From: Chitinophaga sp. XS-30
GTDB lineage: Bacteria > Bacteroidota > Bacteroidia > Chitinophagales > Chitinophagaceae
Reading direction: 5' to 3'
DNA length: 64,000 nt
Assembly: GCF_008086345.1 (NCBI RefSeq)
Contig: NZ_CP043006.1
Coordinates: 2,354,032-2,418,031 of the forward strand
The position numbers and the translations under genes were made by a program. The notes beneath the pieces are model-generated. The model saw nothing but the letters and a program-made list of their open reading frames with translations. It searched no databases and was not told where the DNA came from. Positions within the stretch are counted from its first letter, which is position 1. Every line of letters begins with the position of its first letter. Below are positions 17,308 to 26,327 of this stretch, piece after piece.

Positions 17308-17518
17308 TTGATCATTTCTATTTTTTACGGGTCAAATGGGATTGCATCTCATTTGATCAATTGTATTTTTTACGGGCCAAATGGGATTGCATCTCATTTG
17401 ATCAATTGTATTTTTTACGGGCCAAATGGGATTGCATCTCATTTGATCATTTCTATTTTTTACGGGTCAAATGGGATTGCATCTCATTTGATCAATTGTA
17501 TTTTTTACAGGTCAGATG
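17305..17518 (-). repeat. Tandem 45-bp hairpin repeat array ending on the S9 peptidase start codon
   Basis: Four full units at an exact 45-bp period plus a degenerate fifth. Read on the minus strand each unit is: CATTTG, a 22-base A-rich spacer (xCCCGTAAAAAATA...), CAAATG, and an 11-base linker AGATGCAATCC. CATTTG and CAAATG are perfect inverted arms. In the last unit the right arm (forward 17305-17310) contains the ATG of the S9 peptidase. The most distal unit has CATCTG instead, giving one mismatch. The same family recurs upstream of hutI (24815-25076). Confidence 0.95.
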
Positions 17519-17632
17519 GAGCCTTGCAGGGTTCATCTGTTGATTTTGGTCAGCCCCGCAACAAATCAGGATTTGTTTTGCATGAATAGGGCGGAATTTC
17601 ATAATTTGTTGCAATATAACAAACAGCAGCGC

Positions 17633-18220
17633 ATGATGGTACGTAAAATGATAACCGGTATAAGCCTGGTACTGATGCTTGCCGCCTGCGGGGGCGCGGG
17701 AAAGCAGGCCGGTGCGGAGCTTTCGGAAGACAGCACTTTCCTGACAGGCACCATTTATCTCGTACGCCATGCGGAGAAATACCCCGGCGCGGATTCCACC
17801 CTCTCACCCGCCGGGCGCCGGAGGGCCGGCGCATTATACCGCTTGCTGAAAGATTCATCCATCAGCAGGATCTATTGTACGCCTTTTAAACGCAGTGTGC
17901 AAACCGGCGACTCCCTGCGCATCCTGCAAAAGATCGATACGGCCTTCTACCGGCCGGATAGCACGGGGGAATCATTGCTGTACGAGATCAGCCGGCGTGG
18001 GGACTGGGGAAAGCACATCCTGGTGGTGGCGCACAGCAATACCATGCTCCCCATTCTGAAAAGCCTGAATGCCAAAACCCGGCTGGATTCCATTGCGGAT
18101 GCGGACTACAGCAACCTGTTCATCATTCATAAAACAAAAACAGGCACCGATGTGCAGCATATCCGGCATTTGCTGCACCAGCAGGAAGAAGTGTTGACCG
18201 AAGAGACCGGGAAGGAATGA
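17633..18220 (+). CDS. Histidine phosphatase superfamily lipoprotein
   Basis: A 195-residue lipoprotein: signal peptide with lipobox MLAAC, start at ATG 17633 (another ATG at 17636); the longer frame upstream runs through the repeat array and is not used. Catalytic signatures of the histidine phosphatase (phosphoglycerate-mutase-like) superfamily are present: YLVRHAEK (nucleophile His), STLSPAGRRRA, Arg in TPFKRSVQT, and VVAHSNT (second His). Substrate unknown; likely a periplasmic or surface phosphomonoesterase. It diverges from the S9 peptidase and ends one base before the convergent mgtE stop. Confidence 0.85.
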   Translation: MMVRKMITGISLVLMLAACGGAGKQAGAELSEDSTFLTGTIYLVRHAEKYPGADSTLSPAGRRRAGALYRLLKDSSISRIYCTPFKRSVQTGDSLRILQKIDTAFYRPDSTGESLLYEISRRGDWGKHILVVAHSNTMLPILKSLNAKTRLDSIADADYSNLFIIHKTKTGTDVQHIRHLLHQQEEVLTEETGKE

Positions 18221-18221
18221 A

Positions 18222-19625
18222 CTACAACAAAATTCCTTTCAGGAACATATACGCTACCGAGAAGTAGATCAGCAGTCCGGTTACATCCACCAGCGTAGCT
18301 ACAAAGGGCGCGGAGGAACTGGCGGGGTCGGCGCCGGCGCGTTTCAGCAGCAGTGGCAGCATGGAGCCGGACAATGTTCCCCACAATACCACACCGATCA
18401 GCGAAACACCGAGGGTCAGCGCTATCAGTACCGTATGATCGCCATACGTATTGAAGAAATAATTCCAGACCAGTATCCTGATGAAGCCGATGAGGCCAAG
18501 CACGCTGCCCAGCATCACACCGGAAGCGATCTCGCGGCGCATCACCCTCCACCAGTCTTTGATCGTCAATTCGCCCAGGGCCATCGCCTGGATGATGAGG
18601 GTAGAGGCCTGTGAGCCGCTGTTGCCGCCGCTGGAAATGATCAGCGGGATGAAGAGCGCCAGCACTACCGCTTTGGCGATCTCATCCTCAAAATAGGTCA
18701 TCACCGATGCGGTGAGCATCTCCCCGATGAACAGGATGATGAGCCAGCCTACCCTTTTTTTGAGCAGGCTGAACAGGGGCATATCCAGGTAAGGTTCGTC
18801 CAGCGCTTCGGTACCACCGATCTTCTGTACGTCTTCCGTATGTTCTTCATTAGCGATCCAGAGCATGTCGTCTATCGTAACGATGCCAAGCATCACGCCA
18901 TGGTCGTCCAGCACGGGGAGGGCTACGCGGTTCTCCAGGCGGAATACCTGTATGGCCTCTTCCTGCTCATCGTTCACATGCAGGGATACAAAACGTTCGT
19001 CCATCAGGGTGCTGACCATCGTTTCCGGCGATACGAGCAGGAACTCCCGGATACGGAAGTCGTCCAGCAGTTTGCCTTCTTTATCAATAACGTAAATAAC
19101 ATCGATCGTTTCACTGTCCCGCCCATACATACGGATGTGGCTGAGTACTTTGGCCACCGTCCAGTGCGCTTTCGCCGCGATATAATCCGGCGTCATGATA
19201 CGGCCCACGCTGTTTTCCGGATACCCGAGCAGGGAGAGCGTGACCTTCCTTTCTTCCGGCTCCAGCAGTTTGATGAGTTCCTGCACCACCTGGCTGGGCA
19301 GCTCTTCGAGGAAGGCGGTACGGTCATCCGGCGGCAATTCGTTGAGCAGTTCGGCGATCTTGGCTGGAGGGAGCATTTTAAGGATCTCCTCTTGCGTGGG
19401 AAATTCAAGTATCCTGAAAACCGCTGTGGCGCGACTGAGGCTGAGGTATTTGAAGACCAGCGGCGCATGGTCCGGCTCTTCATACACAAGTTCCGCAATA
19501 TCCGTGATCAGCTGGTCATCCAGGAAAGCTTTCAGCTCCCCGGTGTCCTGCGCTTTCATCAGCTGCTCAAACCGTTCCATGATGACTTCATTTTCCATAA
19601 GATCAGACGCTTCGTAAATTGACAA
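18222..19625 (-). CDS. mgtE: Magnesium transporter MgtE
   Basis: A 467-residue MgtE channel: N-terminal superhelical MgtE_N domain (residues ~30-135, LLNELPPDDRTAFLEELP), paired CBS domains (~140-265, VGRIMTPDYIAA, VALPVLDDHGVMLGIVTIDD), and a C-terminal five-helix pore domain with LIISSGGNSGSQASTLIIQA and PFVATLVDVTGLLIYF. The CBS/N domains sense cytoplasmic Mg2+ and close the channel in characterised homologues. It begins right where the bestrophin gene ends, so the two form an ion-channel operon. Confidence 0.95.
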   Translation of the reverse strand: MSIYEASDLMENEVIMERFEQLMKAQDTGELKAFLDDQLITDIAELVYEEPDHAPLVFKYLSLSRATAVFRILEFPTQEEILKMLPPAKIAELLNELPPDDRTAFLEELPSQVVQELIKLLEPEERKVTLSLLGYPENSVGRIMTPDYIAAKAHWTVAKVLSHIRMYGRDSETIDVIYVIDKEGKLLDDFRIREFLLVSPETMVSTLMDERFVSLHVNDEQEEAIQVFRLENRVALPVLDDHGVMLGIVTIDDMLWIANEEHTEDVQKIGGTEALDEPYLDMPLFSLLKKRVGWLIILFIGEMLTASVMTYFEDEIAKAVVLALFIPLIISSGGNSGSQASTLIIQAMALGELTIKDWWRVMRREIASGVMLGSVLGLIGFIRILVWNYFFNTYGDHTVLIALTLGVSLIGVVLWGTLSGSMLPLLLKRAGADPASSSAPFVATLVDVTGLLIYFSVAYMFLKGILL

Positions 19626-20501
19626 TTACAGTATCTCCTGAACGTGCCTCCGGATATTGGCACTGATCGTTTCCGTAGGCAGGTCGTTCGCATCCTTGCC
19701 GAAGGGATCTTCGATCTCTTCCGCAATAAGCTCCAGGCTCGCCAGCACATAAAATATAAAAACGACCATGGGGATGACAATATACCCCAATCCGAACACA
19801 TATCCCATTGGCAGCGTCATCACATAAAAGAAAATGAACTTCTTCAGGAATACGCTATAGGAAAAGGGGATGGGGGTATTCTTGATGCGTTCGCAGGCGC
19901 CGGATATGTCCGTCAGCGCTTCCAGCTGATGGTTGAGGGTGATGAACTGGTCGCCCGTGATCACCTGCTGCCGGTACAGTTCATTCACTTTGGACAGGAT
20001 GAACCCCGCCACCTGGTTAGGCACATGCATGCCGCTATGCAGATGGGAAAGCTCTTCTTCCGTAAGGTTCTCCAGCTTGTCCGGATGAAACTCCCCCCGC
20101 AGGTGATCTTTCAGCGTATAAGCAAAATTGGGGATCATATGCCGGAACCAGGCGCGGGAGGCATGGCCCGCAGGCAGTATGCCGTTCAGCTTCAGGGAAA
20201 GATTGCGGGTGTTGTTCACCAGCGCACCCCATTGCTTGCGCCCTTCCCACCAGCGGTCATATGCCGTATTGGTGCGGAAGACCAGCAGCAGCGAGATCAC
20301 AAAGCCCAGCAGACCGTGCATGGCCGTGATATTGCGGATATGGTCCTTCTCCGACAGCTTCAGCACCTCCAGCTCCAGCCAGGCGATCCCTGCGGAGTAT
20401 ATGGATAAGGCCACGAACATCGGGAACAACCGCTTCACCGTATCCGCCCGGTGAATGCGGAAAATAAATGTAAACCAGTCTTTCGGGTTGTAGTTGATCA
20501 T
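19626..20501 (-). CDS. Bestrophin-family ion channel (UPF0187)
   Basis: A 291-residue bestrophin-like membrane protein. ATG at 20501 gives the family-typical N-terminus MINYNPKDWFTFIFRI; a GTG 33 bases upstream is less likely. Motifs: the conserved FRTNTAYDRWWEGRKQWG after the second helix, and VPMGYVFGLGY-type helix at about 215-235. Bacterial bestrophins are pentameric channels, reported to be cation-selective. The gene abuts mgtE with no gap, implying translational coupling and a shared role in ion balance. Confidence 0.9.
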   Translation of the reverse strand: MINYNPKDWFTFIFRIHRADTVKRLFPMFVALSIYSAGIAWLELEVLKLSEKDHIRNITAMHGLLGFVISLLLVFRTNTAYDRWWEGRKQWGALVNNTRNLSLKLNGILPAGHASRAWFRHMIPNFAYTLKDHLRGEFHPDKLENLTEEELSHLHSGMHVPNQVAGFILSKVNELYRQQVITGDQFITLNHQLEALTDISGACERIKNTPIPFSYSVFLKKFIFFYVMTLPMGYVFGLGYIVIPMVVFIFYVLASLELIAEEIEDPFGKDANDLPTETISANIRRHVQEIL

Positions 20502-20611
20502 ACGCACAAAAATAACATCTATTATGATTCGCACGAATGGCTGTTATGAATTGATATTTTGATAACCACAAAGTTTAGTGTTACTTTACGCCTTCTTTTT
20601 ATCAGCGACAT

Positions 20612-21001
20612 ATGATCAAGCCGTATTTGTATATCAACAAGACCAAAGAAAAGGGCCGTGGTGTTTTCACTAAAGAGCGCATTCCCGCCGGCACACTCCT
20701 CGAAGTATCCCCCGTTCTCGTATTGTCCAATGCCGATACGCAGATCGTGGATAAGACCAAGCTGCACAATTACATCTTCCTCTGGGGTGTGCGGGAAACC
20801 CGTTCCTGTATTGCCCTGGGCTTCTGCTCCATCTACAATCACGATTATGACCCTAATTGTGAATATGAAATGGACTTTGATGCGGATACCATGTCTATCA
20901 AGACCCGCCGCGACATCAAAAAAGGGGAAGAGCTCACCATCAATTACAACGGTGATATCGAAGACAAATCAGCCGTATGGTTCGATGTAAAGCGTAAATA
21001 A
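20612..21001 (+). CDS. SET-domain protein
   Basis: A 129-residue protein consisting of a single SET domain (lysine-methyltransferase fold): KEKGRGVFTKERIPAGTLLE at the N-terminus, the SIYNHDYDPNCEY motif, and the C-terminal RRDIKKGEELTINYNGD. It lacks pre- and post-SET cysteines, as usual for small bacterial SET proteins. Methylation target unknown. It diverges from the bestrophin/mgtE operon and ends 70 bases before the MarR-type regulator of the hut cluster. Confidence 0.85.
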   Translation: MIKPYLYINKTKEKGRGVFTKERIPAGTLLEVSPVLVLSNADTQIVDKTKLHNYIFLWGVRETRSCIALGFCSIYNHDYDPNCEYEMDFDADTMSIKTRRDIKKGEELTINYNGDIEDKSAVWFDVKRK

Positions 21002-21041
21002 AAAATCCGGCCCATTTCGGCAGGATTGTTTATTATTGCAA

Positions 21042-21063
21042 AATATGTAAGTGCTTATATATT
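21042..21063 (+). promoter_or_regulatory. Palindromic operator in front of the MarR-type gene
   Basis: AATATGTAAG, a TG centre, then CTTATATATT: 9 of 10 positions are self-complementary in a 22-bp site ending 7 bases before the ATG at 21071. Size, symmetry and place fit an autoregulatory site for a MarR dimer; not tested. Confidence 0.55.
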
Positions 21064-21070
21064 TTGCCAC

Positions 21071-21559
21071 ATGAGCTTTTATCCGTCATTAGGTTATCTC
21101 ATTTTCGGCAGCCGGCTCCGGCGCCTGAGCGACTACTTCCTGGCTGAAGTGAATAAAGTGTATGCCCATGAAGGCATTGCTTTCGATGCCAGCTGGTTCC
21201 CTCTCTTCTATCTTTTATCTGTCAAAGAAAAGCTGACCCTGATGGACATCGCCACTGAGCTGGAGGTATCCCATTCCGCCGTAAGCCAGATGGTCACCGG
21301 CCTGAAAGCCAAAGGGCTGCTGAAGACAAGCCGTTGTGAAGAGGATGGCCGCCGCCAATGGGTGGTATTCACCAGGAAGGGTGAAGACCTGCTGCAGCAG
21401 GTGCTGCCGGTATGGAAAGGCATTGAAACCGCAATGGGAGCGCTGGCGCAGGAGAACAGGCAAAGCAGCCGGATACTGGAAGCGATAGGCGCCGTAGAAA
21501 GAGCAGTAGAAGATGCACCGCTGGCGGACCGTATCCGGCAGGCCATGGCAGCAAAATAA
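21071..21559 (+). CDS. MarR-family transcriptional regulator, probable hut regulator
   Basis: A 162-residue winged-helix regulator; ATG at 21071 is chosen because the operator-like palindrome ends just before it and the longer frame reads through that site. Residues about 55-115 hold the MarR fold: LTLMDIATELEVSHSAVSQM (recognition helix) and the wing SRCEEDGRRQWVVFTRKG. hutH begins 30 bases downstream on the same strand, so it probably heads the histidine-utilisation operon and controls it. The effector is likely a pathway intermediate such as urocanate, by analogy with other hut regulators; this is inference. Confidence 0.85.
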   Translation: MSFYPSLGYLIFGSRLRRLSDYFLAEVNKVYAHEGIAFDASWFPLFYLLSVKEKLTLMDIATELEVSHSAVSQMVTGLKAKGLLKTSRCEEDGRRQWVVFTRKGEDLLQQVLPVWKGIETAMGALAQENRQSSRILEAIGAVERAVEDAPLADRIRQAMAAK

Positions 21560-21588
21560 CCGATACCAGAACAATCCAATTATATATC

Positions 21589-23157
21589 ATGAGCCAGACA
21601 TTCAAATACGGGCAGGACCAGCTGACGGTAGCCATAGCGCTGGAAATTGCGGCCGGTCGCGTCAAAGGGGAACTGAGCCCGGAAGTAACGGAGCGGGTTA
21701 AAGCCAGCCACGACCATGTGCAGGCCATTGTAAAGGAACATACCGTTGTATATGGCATCAACACCGGTTTCGGGCCGCTCTGCGATACCAGGATATCCGA
21801 AGCGGATACCCGTACCCTGCAATACAACATCCTGCAAAGCCACAGCGTAGGCGTGGGCGCTCCTATCCCTGAAGAGATCGCCAGGTTGATGCTGATCACC
21901 AAAGCGCATGCCCTGGCACAAGGATATTCGGGCATCAATCCCGCTACGCTGGACAGGATATGCTGGCATATCGACCAGCGCATCACGCCGCTCGTTCCGG
22001 AGAAAGGATCCGTGGGGGCTTCCGGGGACCTGGCGCCATTGTCACACCTCTTTCTGCCGCTGATAGGATTAGGGGAAGTATGGTATAAAGGACAGCGGGT
22101 GCCGGCTGCACAAATGCTGCAGCAGGAAGGAAAGGCGCCGGTGGTATTGGGACCGAAGGAAGGGCTGGCACTGATCAACGGTACGCAGTTCATCCTCTCA
22201 TTTGCCGTCAAGGCCGTGGAACGCCTCTACAACGCCCTGGAAATGGCGGACATCATCGGGGCCATGTCCCTCGAAGGGCTGATGGGCACCGCCAAACCCT
22301 TTGACCCGCGCCTGCATGCGATAAGGCCTTTTGCCGGCAACCAGCTGGTGGCCCACCGCCTGGATGCCCTGGTGCGCGGTTCGCAGATCATGGCGTCGCA
22401 TGCGGATTGCGGAAGGGTGCAGGACCCTTACTCCCTGCGCTGCATGCCGCAGGTGCACGGCGCTTCCCGCACCGCGTGGAAACACCTGGAAGAACTGACC
22501 ACCATCGAGCTGAATGCGGTGACCGACAACCCCATCATATTCAATGCGCACGATACCATCAGCGGCGGCAATTTTCACGGGCAGCCCATGGCCCTGCCGC
22601 TGGATTATGCTACCGTAGCGGCGGCAGAGCTGGGCAATATTGCGGATCGCCGCTGTTATATGATGATCGAAGGGCGCTACGGCCTGCCAAAGCTGCTGAT
22701 CGAAGACGCCGGCCTGAACTCCGGTTTCATGATCCCGCAATACACCACCGCCGCGCTGGTGACGGAGAATAAAACACTTTGTTTCCCCGCCAGCGCAGAT
22801 AGCGTGCCTACCTCCCTGGGGCAGGAAGACCATGTGTCCATGGGCTCCATCAGCGGCAGAAAACTCATGCAGGTGATCGGCAACCTGGAATACATTCTCG
22901 CCATTGAGCTGCTGTATGCCGCGCAGGCTATAGATTTCAGGCGCCCCCTGCAATCCGCGAAGATCATTGAAGCCTGTCACCATCACGTAAGGGAGAAAGT
23001 TTCTTTTGCGAAGAAGGACCGCATCTTTGCGGACGACATTTCAGCACTGCACCAGCTCATCACAGACAAATCACTCATTCATGTGGCGAATACCACCGCT
23101 GCACAACACCAGATCAATTTAAACGGACCATATGATGAACAATTCCGGCTTTCTTGA
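21589..23157 (+). CDS. hutH: Histidine ammonia-lyase
   Basis: Histidase converts histidine to urocanate and ammonia, the first step of the Hut pathway. The 522-residue protein is of family length and contains the Ala144-Ser145-Gly146 triad that cyclises to the MIO electrophile ([14 protein letters not shown]), the YGINTGFG substrate loop with Tyr55, NGTQ, and VTDNPIIF. It overlaps the hutU start by 26 bases, indicating translational coupling. Confidence 0.97.
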   Translation: MSQTFKYGQDQLTVAIALEIAAGRVKGELSPEVTERVKASHDHVQAIVKEHTVVYGINTGFGPLCDTRISEADTRTLQYNILQSHSVGVGAPIPEEIARLMLITKAHALAQGYSGINPATLDRICWHIDQRITPLVPEKGSVGASGDLAPLSHLFLPLIGLGEVWYKGQRVPAAQMLQQEGKAPVVLGPKEGLALINGTQFILSFAVKAVERLYNALEMADIIGAMSLEGLMGTAKPFDPRLHAIRPFAGNQLVAHRLDALVRGSQIMASHADCGRVQDPYSLRCMPQVHGASRTAWKHLEELTTIELNAVTDNPIIFNAHDTISGGNFHGQPMALPLDYATVAAAELGNIADRRCYMMIEGRYGLPKLLIEDAGLNSGFMIPQYTTAALVTENKTLCFPASADSVPTSLGQEDHVSMGSISGRKLMQVIGNLEYILAIELLYAAQAIDFRRPLQSAKIIEACHHHVREKVSFAKKDRIFADDISALHQLITDKSLIHVANTTAAQHQINLNGPYDEQFRLS

Positions 23158-24814
23158 TACCTATGCGGCGCACCCGCATTACAAGGCCCCCCGCGGCACA
23201 CAGCTGCATGCCCGCTCCTGGCAGACGGAAGCCCCCCTGCGCATGCTGCTCAATAACCTGGACCATGAAGTGGCGGAGAACCCCGATGAACTGGTCGTGT
23301 ACGGCGGCATCGGCCAGGCTGCCCGCAACCGGGAAGCCTTGCAGCAGATCATCCGCATCCTGCTGACGCTGGACGAAGAGCATTCGCTGCTGGTGCAGTC
23401 CGGCAAACCGGTGGGTATTGTGCGGACGCATCCCCAGGCGCCAAGGGTACTGCTGGCGAACAGCAACCTTGTACCCAAATGGGCTACCTGGGAGCATTTT
23501 AATGAATTGCGCGCCAAAGGGCTGATGATGTATGGACAGATGACGGCCGGCAGCTGGATCTATATCGGCACGCAGGGCATTCTGCAGGGCACTTACGAAA
23601 CCTTTGTGGAATGCGGCCGGCAGCATTTCAATGGCGACCTGAAAGGCAGATTGCTGGTAACGGCTGGTCTCGGCGGGATGGGCGGCGCTCAGCCCCTCGC
23701 GGCCACCATGGCCGGCGCCGTTTTTATCGGCGCGGATGTAGACCCCGCCCGTATTCAGAAACGCATCGATACAAAGTATATCGACAGGATGACCCATTCC
23801 TACGAAGAAGCCATCCAATGGGCCAGGGAAGCGCAGGCCAGCGGAGAAGCGCTCTCCATCGGTCTCGTCAGCGATGCGGGCGACCTGCTGGAACGCCTGG
23901 CTAACGACAACATTGTACCGGATATCCTCACGGACCAGACTTCCGCCCATGATCCCGTGAACGGCTATGTGCCGCATGGCATGAGCCTGGAAGAAGCGGC
24001 GGCTCTTCGTACAACCGACCCCGTTAGCTACAAGCAGCGTTCCCTCAAAAGTATGGCGAGGCATGTGCATTATATGCTGGAACTGCAGCGCCGCGGCGCC
24101 GTTACCTTCGATTATGGCAACAACCTGCGGGAATTCGCGCGGGAAGGCGGCGAACCGGATGCGTTCAATTTCCCCGGATTCACACCCGCCTATATCCGCC
24201 CGCTCTTTTGCGAGGGCAAAGGTCCCTTCCGCTGGGTGGCGCTTTCCGGCGATCCAGAAGATATTTATACGACAGACCGCGCCCTCATGGAAGCGTTCCC
24301 CGATAACCAGCCTTTGCTCAACTGGCTGCAGAAAGCACAGGAGCGCGTGGCCTTCCAGGGATTACCTGCACGGATATGCTGGCTGGGCATGGGCGAACGG
24401 GAGAAAGCCGGACTGATATTCAATGAGCTGGTGCGGACCGGTAAGGTGAAAGCGCCCATCGTGATAGGGCGGGATCACCTGGACTGCGGTTCCGTGGCTT
24501 CTCCCAACCGGGAGACCGAAGCTATGAAAGACGGATCAGATGCTGTTTCCGACTGGACCCTCCTGAACCTGATGTCCAATACCGCGGGCGGTGCTACCTG
24601 GGTGTCTTTCCATCATGGCGGCGGTGTGGGCATGGGATATTCCCAGCATGCCGGTATGGTGGTGCTGGCAGATGGTACGGACCGTGCGGCGGCATGCCTG
24701 AAAAGAGTGTTGCACAATGATCCGGCACTGGGGATCTTTCGCCATGCTGATGCCGGTTATGAGCGTGCGCAGGAATGGTTGGAGCGTTTTGAATTGGGGT
24801 TTGATCTGGAATAA
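23132..24814 (+). CDS. hutU: Urocanate hydratase
   Basis: Urocanase uses tightly bound NAD+ as electrophile to hydrate urocanate to 4-imidazolone-5-propionate. The 560-residue protein has all family landmarks: [28 protein letters not shown] (NAD-binding), [14 protein letters not shown], the active-site region [10 protein letters not shown] and [19 protein letters not shown], and [16 protein letters not shown] at the C-terminus. It starts inside hutH and is followed by a 260-bp repeat array before hutI, an unusual interruption of an otherwise compact operon. Confidence 0.97.
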   Translation: MMNNSGFLDTYAAHPHYKAPRGTQLHARSWQTEAPLRMLLNNLDHEVAENPDELVVYGGIGQAARNREALQQIIRILLTLDEEHSLLVQSGKPVGIVRTHPQAPRVLLANSNLVPKWATWEHFNELRAKGLMMYGQMTAGSWIYIGTQGILQGTYETFVECGRQHFNGDLKGRLLVTAGLGGMGGAQPLAATMAGAVFIGADVDPARIQKRIDTKYIDRMTHSYEEAIQWAREAQASGEALSIGLVSDAGDLLERLANDNIVPDILTDQTSAHDPVNGYVPHGMSLEEAAALRTTDPVSYKQRSLKSMARHVHYMLELQRRGAVTFDYGNNLREFAREGGEPDAFNFPGFTPAYIRPLFCEGKGPFRWVALSGDPEDIYTTDRALMEAFPDNQPLLNWLQKAQERVAFQGLPARICWLGMGEREKAGLIFNELVRTGKVKAPIVIGRDHLDCGSVASPNRETEAMKDGSDAVSDWTLLNLMSNTAGGATWVSFHHGGGVGMGYSQHAGMVVLADGTDRAAACLKRVLHNDPALGIFRHADAGYERAQEWLERFELGFDLE

Positions 24815-25076
24815 AATGACATTCCCTCTGACACTGGCGAAGCATAAAATGTACAGGTGAAATAGCGTTATCGGACTTGTTAGGATACAGGTGAAATAAC
24901 ATTCCATCTGTTCGCAATGTATAAAAATGAAGAGATGAGATGCAAATCCCATCAGACCCGTAGAAAAATAAATATGTACTGATGAAATACTATTCCATCA
25001 GACCCGTGAAAAAATAAATATGAACTGATGAGATGCAAATCCCATCTGACCCGTAAAAAATAAATATGTACAGATG
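24815..25076 (+). repeat. Tandem 46-47 bp hairpin repeat array ending on the hutI start codon
   Basis: About six units, three well preserved (24,940-25,076) and three progressively degraded toward hutU. A unit is: left arm, 22-23 base spacer ACCCGTAAAAAATAAATATG..., right arm, linker AGATGCAAATCC or AAATACTATTC. Arms are CATCTG/CAGATG in the last unit and CATCAG/CTGATG in the two before, so base changes in one arm are matched in the other. The final right arm (25071-25076) contains the hutI ATG. Same family and same relation to the downstream gene as the array at 17305-17518. Confidence 0.95.
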
Positions 25077-26285
25077 AAACTCATTGGACCTTTCTCTCAA
25101 ATCCTGCTCCTGCAGGAACTGCCGCTTAAAGGCGCTTTGAAGGATGAACAACTGACGGTCATCGAAGCGGGCGGCATATTACTGGAGGATGGCAAACAAC
25201 CGGTTGCCGGCACATACACAACCCTGCAGGCAAAACATCCGGGCATTGCGCTGGAATGGATCGATGAACCGATGGTGCTGCTGCCGGGCTTTGTGGACTG
25301 CCATACGCACATCTGCCACGCCGGTACGCGCAGTCGTGACTACGCGATGCGCATTGCCGGAAAGTCTTACCTGGACATTGCCCGCGCCGGCGGAGGGATA
25401 TGGGATTCCGTGATGAGAACACGCGAAGCCGAAGAAACTGCACTGGCTGCCCTGACCGTTGCCCGGGCGAACCGGCATCTGCGCAACGGCGTAACAACAA
25501 TAGAAGTGAAAAGCGGGTACGGATTGAATATGGATGCAGAGCTGAAAATGCTGCGCGCCATCCGTCACGCCAGTCTGCATACACCAGCTTCGCTGATCCC
25601 TACCTGCCTGGCGGCGCACATGCAGCCAAAGGACTTTACAGGGCATAGCTACCTGCAATGGATACTCAACGAATTGCTGCCTCTTGTCCGGGAAGAACAG
25701 CTGGGCAACCGTGTGGACATCTTCATTGAAGAAACAGCCTTCTCCGCGGCTGCCGCAAAACCTTTTCTGCTGGCCGCCAAAGCCGCCGGTTTTCAGCTTA
25801 CCGTGCATGCGGACCAGTTCAGCAGCGGAGGTTCCGCGGTGGCGGTGGAAACGGGGGCGTTGTCTGCAGACCACCTCGAAGCATCCACTCCCGAAGATAT
25901 CCGGCGGCTGGCCAAATCCGATACGGTGGCGGTGGTGCTGCCCGGCGCTTCATTGGGGCTGGGAATGCCTTACGCTCCGGCGCGCCGCCTGCTGGATGCG
26001 GGAGCCTGCGTAGCCATTGCAAGCGACTGGAACCCCGGTTCCGCACCCATGGGAGAGCTGCTGATGCAGGCCGCCGTTATGAGCGCTGCGGAGAAGCTCT
26101 CCACAGCAGAGGTCTTTGCCGGGCTGACATTCCGGGCCGCAAAAGCATTGGGCATTACACCGGACCCCGCGGACATGCAGGCTTATCCCTGCGGCGATTA
26201 CCGGGATATACTGTATTACCAGGGCAGCATGAAACCGGCAATGGTATGGAAAGCCGGCCACCTGATTGACATGAATGAGTGTTGA
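25074..26285 (+). CDS. hutI: Imidazolonepropionase
   Basis: Hydrolyses 4-imidazolone-5-propionate to N-formimino-L-glutamate. A 403-residue amidohydrolase with metal-binding DCHTHICHAG (HxH), the substrate-contacting EVKSGYGL, HADQFSSGG (third His), and ASDWNPGSAP (metal Asp). The start is ATG at 25074, which is the right-hand arm of the final hairpin repeat, so translation initiation on this message must start inside, or after melting of, that element. It is 42 bases from hutG. Confidence 0.96.
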   Translation: MKLIGPFSQILLLQELPLKGALKDEQLTVIEAGGILLEDGKQPVAGTYTTLQAKHPGIALEWIDEPMVLLPGFVDCHTHICHAGTRSRDYAMRIAGKSYLDIARAGGGIWDSVMRTREAEETALAALTVARANRHLRNGVTTIEVKSGYGLNMDAELKMLRAIRHASLHTPASLIPTCLAAHMQPKDFTGHSYLQWILNELLPLVREEQLGNRVDIFIEETAFSAAAAKPFLLAAKAAGFQLTVHADQFSSGGSAVAVETGALSADHLEASTPEDIRRLAKSDTVAVVLPGASLGLGMPYAPARRLLDAGACVAIASDWNPGSAPMGELLMQAAVMSAAEKLSTAEVFAGLTFRAAKALGITPDPADMQAYPCGDYRDILYYQGSMKPAMVWKAGHLIDMNEC

Positions 26286-26327
26286 TCGTCCGGCGGGAAA
26301 ATGATCATTTAACCCTTTCTTTGCAAT

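Noticed and set aside
17305..17518. CRISPR array
   Set aside because: The units are direct tandem copies with no variable spacers; the whole 45-bp period is repeated.
24900..25076. Chain of very short coding frames (MRCKSHLTRKK, MKYYSIRPVKK) in the hairpin units
   Set aside because: Frames exist after each ATG but reading frame, length and stop differ between units and between arrays (TGA versus TGG in the 17.3-kb array), while the paired arms are kept; structure explains the pattern better than coding.
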